Positions 24,247-33,500 of a DNA stretch of 40,448 nt are shown here, piece by piece. Numbering within the stretch: position 1 is the first letter of the stretch; the number at the start of each line of letters is the position of its first letter. The stretch covers positions 1 to 40,448 of the forward strand of contig JAFZQZ010000011.1 in NCBI GenBank assembly GCA_017620135.1, in the 5' to 3' direction. The notes beneath the pieces were generated by a model. It was given only the letters and a program-made list of their open reading frames with translations. It was not told the DNA's origin and did no database searches. Both the position numbers and the translations under genes were made by a program. Source of the stretch: Bacillota bacterium. Its GTDB lineage: Bacteria > Bacillota > Clostridia > Lachnospirales > Bianqueaceae.

Positions 24247-26259
24247 GTGGATTGGATAAAAGATAATCTCGGTTCCCTGCTGGAAAGCATACTCAACGCG
24301 ACCATATTCAAACTTTTCTACTATATCGAATATGGCCTGTGCTGGATCATCGACGTACTGACGGATCTTTTTTCTGTCTTTGCCGGGCTGGAGCGGGTCA
24401 CATACAATAACAGTCATGACTTCCTGGTCAATATTCTGTTTTCGAACAAGGCTGTCAGCAACATTTACTGGGGCATGGCGCTGATCGGCGTCGCGCTGAC
24501 GATCGCTTTCACGATCTGGGCCGTGGTAAAGAAAATGTTCGATGCCTCGGGAAAGATGCAGCAGTCGATGGGACAGATCATCACAGCCACCGTCCGCAGC
24601 ATCATCCTGATCCTCTCGATGAACCTGGTCATGACGGTCGTCATCAACGTGACGAACACGCTGATGCAGCAGATCGATTATATCTTCAACAATGCCTACT
24701 ATCTGGATCAGCCGGAGGAACGCACCTTCTCGGACGAAGAGTACGCGGCCATGGGAAGGGTGCTGTCGACGATCGGAAACTATTCGCTGGTCACGTCCAG
24801 CAATAACCGGTATAATATCAACTCGTGTTTTAACGCCATCCGTGCTGATATGTATTTCCTCCAGCGACAGGGGGTCTTTGATTATTCCTACTACAAGGAG
24901 GTGGAAGGAAAAGAAGCCCCATCCTGGCAGTCGATCCTGTCAGCCATCGCGAAGTCGGCCGACCTGACGACAGACGTCAAGGTGGATAAGTACAACGAAG
25001 GCGTTGCAAAAAGTATTCTGGCTGCCATGGATTATCTGAAAAACAATAAGACAGTCGTGCCGGTCGATTATGTCAAGCGTACGTACCAGACGCAGGACAA
25101 GACCCATCTGGACAGACTCGTCTTTCTGATGGGGACCATGCGGGCCGCGAAGAATGAGGCGTTCAACAAGGAACCCGGTATCGACGACGCGCTGCGCGGT
25201 CAGTACTATTTTGCCGAAGGCAAGGATATATACAACTTTTCACAGGTGAACGGTGACTTTGATATCGGTTTCAAGACAGACTATATCGTCGTGTGGGTCG
25301 CGGCGATCGCCGTCATCTTTGACCTGGTGGTCATTATCCTGAACTGTGTGGCGCGTATGTTCAACCTCCTGTTCCTTTATATCATCGCGCCGCCGGTCAT
25401 CGCGGCCTCCCCGCTGGATAACGGAGGAAAATTCAAGCAGTGGTCGACCGCTTTCCTGGTACAGGCACTTTCTGTCTTCGGTACCGTGATCGCGATGCGC
25501 CTTCTGCTGATCTATCTGCCGATCGTCATGAGTCCGTCCCTGAAGCTGTTCGATCCCGAAGAGCACGCGATCCTCAATATGTTTGCCAAGCTGATCATGG
25601 TTTGGGGCGGATTTGAGGCAGCGAAAAAATCCACCGGTCTCCTGACCGGTATCCTGGCGGACAATGCCGGATGGCAGTCGCTGACAGCCGGTGATATGAG
25701 TGCCTCTGCCGGCAAAGCGCTTGGAAAAGTCACTTCGATCGGTAAGTCGGCGGCCGGTACGGCGCTCGGCGTTGGCAAGGCCGTTGCCGGATTTGCCCTT
25801 TCACCTGTGACGAATACACTGTCCAGACCGTTCAAGGCGATCGGTTCATGGTGGTCCAATCTCGGTAAGGCGAGTGATGATCCGAGCAGACCCACGTCCG
25901 GGTGGGGAGCGAGATCTGATTCGAAAAGCAGTGGAGGCGGAGGAGGATCCGGCGGAGGCGGAGGAAACACGCCGCAGAAGCAGCCACCGCCACCTCCCGC
26001 ACCGTCCGAGCCTGAGAGAACACCGCCGAATAATACGAATACGAATCCGCCGCTGGACAGTAATAATCCCAACCCGCAGCCGCCGGCGAACAACCGGCAG
26101 AATCCCGGTGGAAACAATAACAACAATAATAATGATCTGAATCAGCCCAACAACCGGAACAATAATGATCCCGCCCCCGGCAACGGGCCGGGCAATAATC
26201 CGCAGCCGCCGAGAGTCAATTCGGCTCCGCCGCTGCCTAACCGGTACAACAGAGAATAA
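24247..26259 (+). CDS. VirB6/TrbL-like polytopic membrane protein with Asn/Pro-rich tail
   Basis: This 670-aa protein starts at a GTG with GGAGGAAAGGAGG just upstream. Several N-terminal hydrophobic segments are followed by a soluble insert (about residues 150-345) and further membrane segments (VVWVAAIAVIFDLVVIILNCVARMF, LLFLYIIAPPVIAASPL). The pattern LFLYIIAPPVIAASPLDNG with KQWSTAFLVQALSVFGTVIAMRL is typical of the TrbL/VirB6-like membrane channel proteins of Gram-positive conjugation systems. The last 120 residues or so are low complexity, Gly-rich and then Pro/Asn-rich with an (Asn)7 run. The channel role is inferred from the neighbouring VirB4 and VirD4 genes. Confidence 0.82.
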   Translation: MDWIKDNLGSLLESILNATIFKLFYYIEYGLCWIIDVLTDLFSVFAGLERVTYNNSHDFLVNILFSNKAVSNIYWGMALIGVALTIAFTIWAVVKKMFDASGKMQQSMGQIITATVRSIILILSMNLVMTVVINVTNTLMQQIDYIFNNAYYLDQPEERTFSDEEYAAMGRVLSTIGNYSLVTSSNNRYNINSCFNAIRADMYFLQRQGVFDYSYYKEVEGKEAPSWQSILSAIAKSADLTTDVKVDKYNEGVAKSILAAMDYLKNNKTVVPVDYVKRTYQTQDKTHLDRLVFLMGTMRAAKNEAFNKEPGIDDALRGQYYFAEGKDIYNFSQVNGDFDIGFKTDYIVVWVAAIAVIFDLVVIILNCVARMFNLLFLYIIAPPVIAASPLDNGGKFKQWSTAFLVQALSVFGTVIAMRLLLIYLPIVMSPSLKLFDPEEHAILNMFAKLIMVWGGFEAAKKSTGLLTGILADNAGWQSLTAGDMSASAGKALGKVTSIGKSAAGTALGVGKAVAGFALSPVTNTLSRPFKAIGSWWSNLGKASDDPSRPTSGWGARSDSKSSGGGGGSGGGGGNTPQKQPPPPPAPSEPERTPPNNTNTNPPLDSNNPNPQPPANNRQNPGGNNNNNNNDLNQPNNRNNNDPAPGNGPGNNPQPPRVNSAPPLPNRYNRE

Positions 26260-26284
26260 TCATTCATAAAGGAAGGACGAGAAC

Positions 26285-29200
26285 ATGCAGCGACTGATAC
26301 CGAACAAGACAAAAGTCCGTGTAGAGCTGTTCCGCGGCGTGACGGTCGGAGACCTGATCGTATGCGGGATCGGTCTCGCGCTGCTTGTTTTCGTCATCAC
26401 TTCCAATCTTCCCTGGAAATGGGGCATTTCGGTAGCGATCGTAGGGATCACGGCGCTTCTGCTGGTCCGACTGGATGAACAGCCTAACTACATCTATTTC
26501 CTTCATATTTTAAGCTTCCTTGGGTATAAGCGGAAATTTGAACGGGCCTATACCGATGAAATGATCATCCGCGCCACAGCGAAAGGCGAAAGGGAGACCA
26601 TGGTCGATGAGATCTTCGAGGAAGAAGATGACGACCAGGATGACGCGGGCAAAAAGAAGAAGAAAGTATCCGGAAAAGCGAAGGCCAGGGCGGAAGAAAA
26701 AGCCGAGAAGCAGAAAGCGGCGGAGGAAAAACGTCTTCGCAAGGAAGAGGATAAGCTTTTGAAAAGCAAGGATACGCCGGAAGAAGAAAAACAGCGTATC
26801 TATGAGGAGCGCGCTGAAAGAGAGAAACAGCAGAGGATCCACGCCGCGGCGGTCAAGGATGCCTGGACGAAGCGCGATCCCATGAACGAGATCATTCCGT
26901 TCACCGCGATCAAGGATGGGTATATCGAATATCTGAAGGGAAATTACTACGGAGCCGTTCTGGAGATCGACCCCGTAGAGTTTCGTTTCTTCAGCGAGCA
27001 TCGCCGCACCAATTCCATTGAAAACTGTCTGGGCAGGATCCTTCGTTCTCTGCACGCGAACTTCAGCGCGAATATCGTAAAGATCGAGAAACCGATCCTG
27101 TATGATCGATATCTGGAAAAGGAATACCAGAAGCTGGAAGGGCTTTCTGACAGCTATGAGAACGGTGTTCTTTCAGAAGAAGAACTGAAGGCCAGAGTCG
27201 AGATCGAATATGACCGCATCAACGAACTGCGCGGTTACTGCAATAATAATCACGTAGTTACGTCCTTTTATTATCTGGTGCTTTTCGAGAGTGACCGTCG
27301 TCTGCTGGATGTTCAGATCCGCGACGCACAGCAGCAGCTGCAGAGCGGTGAACTGACCGTCAGACGTCTGTATGAGAAAGACCTGGCGGTTTTCCTGAAA
27401 TATACCAACCAGATCGATTTTGATGAGCGTGACGTAGAAAAAGTCCCGCAGGAAGATCTCCATCTGTGGGCTCAGCCGAATATTGTGGATATCCGGCCGA
27501 GACGCGTGGAAGTCAACCACATCATTACTCATAACTTCCGGGTAGTGAATTATCCTACCATCGTCGGCGACGCCTGGCTGGCCGGACTGATGAGCATTCC
27601 GGGAACCAAGGTCGTCCTCAAATGCCGTCCGATGGAACGCGCCAAAGCGATCCGAAATATCGACCATTCCCTGACCGAGCTGCGCGGGCAGTGGTCAGCG
27701 ACCGGCGTGGATTCACGCCGTATGGAAATAGAAACACATATCCAGACGCTGCAGGAACTGCTTGCTACGCTCCAGAGCGACAGTGAGTCCCTGCTGGAAG
27801 TCAACATCTATGTCACCGCGTACGATATCATGGCGACACGGGCGAATGACCGGATCCCGCAGCCCGCGGGAAGGGATCTTCCTCATATGACCGATATGAA
27901 GAAGAATATCCGCCGTACCTATCTGGAAAGCGGATTCCGTCTGAACAATATGGAATTCGAGCAGGTACAGGCGTTTATCGCTTCTCAGGTCAGCGCGCTG
28001 GATCCCCTGGCGCAGGATGGACGCGGCATCTCCAGTAATACGGTTGCCGCATGCTTCCCGTGGATCTTCGCCCATATCTCCGATGAAGGCGGTATCAAGC
28101 TGGGCGAGAGCGACGGAATCCCGGTCTTTATCGATTTCTTCCGCAGAGACTCCGAGCGGGTCAACAGCAACATGGTCATCGTTGGTAAATCCGGTTCCGG
28201 TAAATCCTACGCGACTAAATCCCTGCTGGCGAATATGGCGGCCGAGGACGCCAAGATCTTTATTCTCGACCCTGAAAACGAATATACAGAACTGGCTCAC
28301 AATCTGCACGGGCAGATCATCAACGTGGGCAACGCCATGTACGGACGGCTGAATCCTTTCCATATCATCACCGCGCTCGATGATGACGAGGCAGGAGAAA
28401 GCGGTCCCAGCGGCAGCTACGCGACACACCTGCAGTTCCTGGAGGAGTTTTTCAAACAGATCATGCCTGACTGCGAGAAGGACGCCATGGAATATCTGAA
28501 CACGTTGGTGGATCATATGTATCTGACCCACAACATCACAGGCGATACGGATCTTTCTGCGCTGACGCCGGAGGATTATCCGATCTTCGATGATCTGTAC
28601 GATGAGGTGCTGCAGGAATTCCAGAACAGCGACAATGTTTTCACAAGAGATCTTCTTCGCTCGCTGATGAACTACATTGCCAAGTTTTCAACCGGCGGAC
28701 GCAACGCGAATATCTGGAACGGTCCCAGCACGATCACGACAGATGAAAACTTCACGGTTTTCAACTTCCAGTCTATGCTGGCAAACCGCAACTCGACCAT
28801 CGCGAACGCACAGATGCTGCTCGTTCTGAAATATATTGACAACGAGATCATCAAGAACCGCGATTACAACCTTCGCTACAAAGCGAACAGAAGGATCGTG
28901 GTCGTCATCGATGAGGCTCATGTCTTTATCGACACGAAATTCCCGATCGCTCTGGACTTCATGTTCCAGCTGGCGAAGCGTATCCGTAAGTATAACGGTA
29001 TGCAGATCGTCATTACGCAGAACATCAAGGACTTCGTCGGTTCGGAGGAACTGGCCAGAAAATCCACTGCTATCATCAATGCATGTCAGTACAGCTTTAT
29101 CTTTGCGCTGGCCCCCAATGATATACAGGATCTGATCAAACTTTATCAGAACGCGGGCGGCATCAATGAGAACGAGCAGGAACAGATCGTTCAGGCACCT

Positions 29201-30511
29201 CGTGGCCAGGCATTTACCATCATGAGTCCGAGCAGTCGGTCTACCTTTACCGTCCAGACAACGACCGGTATCCAGGAAATGTTCGAAGAAAACGACTATC
29301 AGAGCCGGTATTTCCTGGGAGAAAAAGGCGCGCAGAACTGGGAAGACTTCGTGGGCATCAGCCGTGCCGCGCATGAAGCGACGGTAGCGCACCGCAAGAA
29401 GAAGGAAGCGGCCGTGAAGGATGTAAAGACGTCCGGCGGCGTCAACTTCCGCGTCTTTGATGAAGAAGAATACGCGTCCCTGCAGGAGAGCGAACCGAAA
29501 GAAGAGAGCAGGGTCACGCTTCATGTGGAGGAAGAACCGACTGTCACGCTTCGTGAAGTATCAACGGAACCGGCAACGCCGCTCGCGCAGGCCGATCTTT
29601 CTTCTGGTCATATGGAACCGCTCAGCCAGATCCCCACGCCGGGTCGTGCCGGAGGAGATCAGGCCATGGCCGTGTTCGATATGATCGCGTCCGCGCTCGG
29701 ACGTATGGCGGATGCCGCCGAACGAGGCAAATCCAATGGGCTGATACCGCAGGCAGAACCTGTTATCAGTGAAGAAGTAGAAGAAAAAAAGGATACCTCA
29801 GCCGCGCCGGCAGTTGATCCGGCGATCCAGGCACAGTTGGAGGCGCTGCGCAGAAAAGAAGAAGAACTGGAAGCGATGCGCCGCCAGATGGATGAGCAGC
29901 TGAAAAAACTTCAGGAAGAAAACGAAAAACTGCGGATGGCCACTGCGGCGCCTGTCCAGGAAGAACCTGAACAGGATGAAGACAGTGACTTTGCCGACTT
30001 TGCTGCCTTCGCCGCTCTGATGGGACAGGAAGAAGAGCCTGCCGGTGCGGAGGAAGAAGACGAGAAAGAAGACATCTATTCTGAAGAAGTCGATGAAGAT
30101 GAAGATATCTACTCCGAAGAGGAGGACGGCGACCTGACCGTGATGTTCGCTGACGACTTCGACGAATCAGATGAAGATGAAGACGAATTCACGGATGAAG
30201 ATCTGGAAGACGAAGGTATCATTGAGGAAGACGAGGAAGATATCGACGACGATGATCTGATGGGTGATGATGATGACTTCGCCGATCTCTTCGATGAAGA
30301 TGAAGATCTGGAAGATGAGGAAGACGAAGAGGAAGACGACGAAGATGACGATGATGATTTCATGTCATCCTTCTGCAGCTTTGCCGCGAGCCTGATGAAT
30401 ATGACTGCTTTCGAACGGATGAGGGCGGACGGTAAGGAGACCAGTGTGATCACACTGGAAGAGTTGATCAAAGAAGCGGACGCACAGCGTGAACGCCGCC
30501 GCAGACAATAA
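26285..30511 (+). CDS. PrgI-VirB4 fusion: T4SS ATPase with charged insert and acidic tail
   Basis: The 1408-aa product starts with a PrgI-type domain (RLIPNKTKVRVELFRGVTVGD, two transmembrane helices, residues 1-90), the VirB3 equivalent that docks VirB4 to the membrane. A Lys/Glu-rich coiled segment (about 105-185) precedes a VirB4 core (about 195-1060) with Walker A GKSGSGKSYATKSLL at residues 634-641 and Walker B VVVIDEAHVFID (Asp876, Glu877). A coiled-coil stretch follows (QLEALRRKEEELEAMRRQM), then about 105 mostly acidic residues (about 1253-1359), and a terminal segment with FCSFAASLMNMTAFERMRADG. VirB4 powers assembly and transport of T4SS. The core is intact, but the protein is several hundred residues longer than usual. 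It lies in the middle of the cluster, 25 bp after the VirB6-like gene. Confidence 0.93.
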   Translation: MQRLIPNKTKVRVELFRGVTVGDLIVCGIGLALLVFVITSNLPWKWGISVAIVGITALLLVRLDEQPNYIYFLHILSFLGYKRKFERAYTDEMIIRATAKGERETMVDEIFEEEDDDQDDAGKKKKKVSGKAKARAEEKAEKQKAAEEKRLRKEEDKLLKSKDTPEEEKQRIYEERAEREKQQRIHAAAVKDAWTKRDPMNEIIPFTAIKDGYIEYLKGNYYGAVLEIDPVEFRFFSEHRRTNSIENCLGRILRSLHANFSANIVKIEKPILYDRYLEKEYQKLEGLSDSYENGVLSEEELKARVEIEYDRINELRGYCNNNHVVTSFYYLVLFESDRRLLDVQIRDAQQQLQSGELTVRRLYEKDLAVFLKYTNQIDFDERDVEKVPQEDLHLWAQPNIVDIRPRRVEVNHIITHNFRVVNYPTIVGDAWLAGLMSIPGTKVVLKCRPMERAKAIRNIDHSLTELRGQWSATGVDSRRMEIETHIQTLQELLATLQSDSESLLEVNIYVTAYDIMATRANDRIPQPAGRDLPHMTDMKKNIRRTYLESGFRLNNMEFEQVQAFIASQVSALDPLAQDGRGISSNTVAACFPWIFAHISDEGGIKLGESDGIPVFIDFFRRDSERVNSNMVIVGKSGSGKSYATKSLLANMAAEDAKIFILDPENEYTELAHNLHGQIINVGNAMYGRLNPFHIITALDDDEAGESGPSGSYATHLQFLEEFFKQIMPDCEKDAMEYLNTLVDHMYLTHNITGDTDLSALTPEDYPIFDDLYDEVLQEFQNSDNVFTRDLLRSLMNYIAKFSTGGRNANIWNGPSTITTDENFTVFNFQSMLANRNSTIANAQMLLVLKYIDNEIIKNRDYNLRYKANRRIVVVIDEAHVFIDTKFPIALDFMFQLAKRIRKYNGMQIVITQNIKDFVGSEELARKSTAIINACQYSFIFALAPNDIQDLIKLYQNAGGINENEQEQIVQAPRGQAFTIMSPSSRSTFTVQTTTGIQEMFEENDYQSRYFLGEKGAQNWEDFVGISRAAHEATVAHRKKKEAAVKDVKTSGGVNFRVFDEEEYASLQESEPKEESRVTLHVEEEPTVTLREVSTEPATPLAQADLSSGHMEPLSQIPTPGRAGGDQAMAVFDMIASALGRMADAAERGKSNGLIPQAEPVISEEVEEKKDTSAAPAVDPAIQAQLEALRRKEEELEAMRRQMDEQLKKLQEENEKLRMATAAPVQEEPEQDEDSDFADFAAFAALMGQEEEPAGAEEEDEKEDIYSEEVDEDEDIYSEEEDGDLTVMFADDFDESDEDEDEFTDEDLEDEGIIEEDEEDIDDDDLMGDDDDFADLFDEDEDLEDEEDEEEDDEDDDDDFMSSFCSFAASLMNMTAFERMRADGKETSVITLEELIKEADAQRERRRRQ

Positions 30512-30530
30512 GGAAAGAGGAACAACACGG

Positions 30531-33500
30531 ATGCGAACGAAATGGGAAGCATGCTTACGGCAGGTCCTGGCAGGACTTCTGGCTTTGACCATGCTGATCG
30601 AGCTGTTGCCGGTGACACCGGCGAAAGCTGCTGAGATCAGCGGCAGAAGTCCTTCTATCACTGCGCCTTTAAAGGGGACGAAAGTAGGAAACGGAAAAAG
30701 CGTGTCCAATACTTATATCCTCGAAGTAAGCAGCGGTACCCGTCAGGGCGGCGGCAACGCGGATAACGTGATCTATTTCGCGATCGAATACCACACAGGT
30801 TCAACCAGGCGTACGGTCGTCCTGATGCCGGGTGAAGACGCGATCGAATCAGGATTCAGGATCGCCGCGAAAGCCGGAAACAGGAACAGCCGGATTTCGA
30901 TGATCAATGATACTTTTAACTGTTCTCTGGTTACCAGTCTCGATCAGAAGCTGCCTCTCGGTTCAGTTCAGACGGATCAGTTTTTATTTGAGACGCCGGC
31001 TACCGTGACGAGTATCGATAAGATCCAGGTATTCGGCGGCTGGACAGACGAAGGAAGTATCTGGGCATGCCAGGGTATCCGTCTGTACCGTGTGGACATT
31101 CTGTACGGTCTGGAAATGTACGGTTACTACTCCAATACCGGTTATATCGATTTTATCGGTGAGATCATCGCGGAAGCCGCGATGCTGGAAGGGTCAGGCT
31201 TTTTCAGATGGAACGCGGCCGGTGGTGTGTTCAATATCGCGCCGATGGATTCCACGGTCGGAACGGCCGGTATCACGCTCGTGACTTCGACCAGTAAGAG
31301 CGCGTATGAGAGCCGGTACAACAAAAAAACAAATGTCGGATTCAGACAGGGATCAGAGGCGGAAAACCAGTATGTGTTCCGGCTCGATCTGGCGGATGTC
31401 GGTCTGGCGGGATTCGAAGCTCAGGCAGCCCTCTATCAGGCCGGGTCGAAAGCGACTTTAAGCCATTCGAATATGATCGAAACAGCGAGTCTGAATGTCC
31501 GGTATTATGATGTTTTTGATAATGTTCGTGACGTCTCGCTCCCCCTGATGATGAACGCACTGGGGTATATCAGGGAATCCCTGGGGGATATCGCGATCGC
31601 GGGATATGGACAGCAGGGAGATAAGATCGCGTTTCCCGCGATCCTTCCGAATTTCAAGGAACTTGGCACAGTCAGTATCAGTCTGGGGATGAACCAGGCA
31701 TTGACTGAGACCGGTATCATGATCTACGGGACAGATGTCGCTGGTCAAAGAGGATCGATCAGCCAGACAGACAATATTGCCTATACCTGCTTTGCTCTTT
31801 ATTCCGCGGAAGACGGAGAAATGAATGTCACACTGGACGGGGCGTCGATCAAATACGAGTTCAATAAGAACGCCGAACCGGTATCGTATTCTGTCGCCAG
31901 TTCTGTAGAAGGCATCGGGCTGGAAGCGGGACAGACAAGTTTTCTGTCCATGCAGGTCAGTACCGGAGGAAATCTGGTACTGGAGCCGGTCGACCGGAGA
32001 GAAAAATATCTGATCACGATCTCAACAGATAATGTAGCGAACGCCGGAACGCTGGACGATATACTGATCCAGTTCCATTATATCAATATGAAGGACAAGG
32101 AAATCGTCAGTGACGAGTACAATATTCGTGACTTTGTACAGTCCTTCTACGGAGAATGGCCGGGCAACAGAAGCAATTTCGCTTACGCGTACGGCTTCAG
32201 GCAGGGAGGCACGGTTCAGTTCATCATTCCCCTTCAGAATGTGAAAAAATTTACCGATGTCTCGGTCAAGCTTAACGGATCGGATGAGTGGCAGATCAAA
32301 GGCCTGACGATCGCCATGATCAAGTCCTATGAGACACGCACCGCGGAGTGGGGGAACTTTACTTCTGTGGAGCGAAGATCTTCGGACAGCTCGGAACCGT
32401 TGCTGCATTCTTATCTGAAATTCAGCCGTCAGGTGAAGACGCAGGATCCCTGTTTCTCTGTCGGCGCTCTGTACGCGGTCGGCGGAGTCGAACCGGGCAG
32501 TTCGGGTGAAGGCAGCGAAGGCGATGGTTCCGGTGGTGACGGTTCCGGTGACGGCGGTTCCGGCGGCGATGATACGGATGCGGATCGCGGTACGCTGATC
32601 CAGGATGACGGACGCTGGAACAAGATCACGGCCAACGGTGAGATCGTCAGTGACCGTGATGATATCGACTGGGAACAGCTTTCCCAGTACATGACTTTTG
32701 AGGATGCGCAGCAGGATCTCGGCTTTACGAGAGAACGGTATGTCTACAATGTGAAAGTCAAGGTAGCCGGAAACAAAGTCAATGAAGGCAATGATGATTC
32801 AGGCAGTGCCAACCTTTTCTACTTCCAGCTGATCTTTGAGCGTGGCTCAAGCGGTGTGACGCTGGCTAACCAGCAGATCAAGGGCGATGCTTTCCGTACC
32901 GGCGCGATCGTAAACTTCAAGATACCGACAAGTCAGAATTACGGTGATCTGATCGCGATCCAGGTACTTCCGGACAATCAGGACGATAACAGCAATATCT
33001 ACGATAAACTGCAAATTGAATATATAGAAGTTGAACTGAAGACAGACAAGGCGATCAGTCCGACCTGGGCTGCGCGCGGCGAAGGAGCGGAAGGACTCGG
33101 CTGGGTAGGTATCGATTACCGTGATCCCGGTGAAGTCAGTACGAACGAAGGCGCGCCGGGCCATTCTATGTCAGAACTGGCTACGACCTATTCGATCACC
33201 GAAAGCTCCTACAGCGCGAAGCTTTTGATCGCTATCGAGACCGGCCCTTACGGGACGAAGATCCTGTACGATGAGAACCTGAATAAGGTCAGGACGAGCA
33301 GCGCGACACTGGCCGGCGGCATGAGCATGAGCTTCAACTACTTCAATACCGAAGGCCGCGTCAAGTCCGAAGAAGGCATCGATGTGATCGAGAAGATGAA
33401 CGAGTATGCCGGACGTGAAGGCACGATGACCCGAAAAGTGACCTATGGCGATGAAGTACGCGAAGAGAATATGGACTTCTACGTCAGTGATCCGCAGTAT

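Noticed and set aside
30109..30618. Ser-rich open frame opposite the acidic tail of VirB4
   Set aside because: The poly-Ser is simply the reverse reading of Asp/Glu codons.
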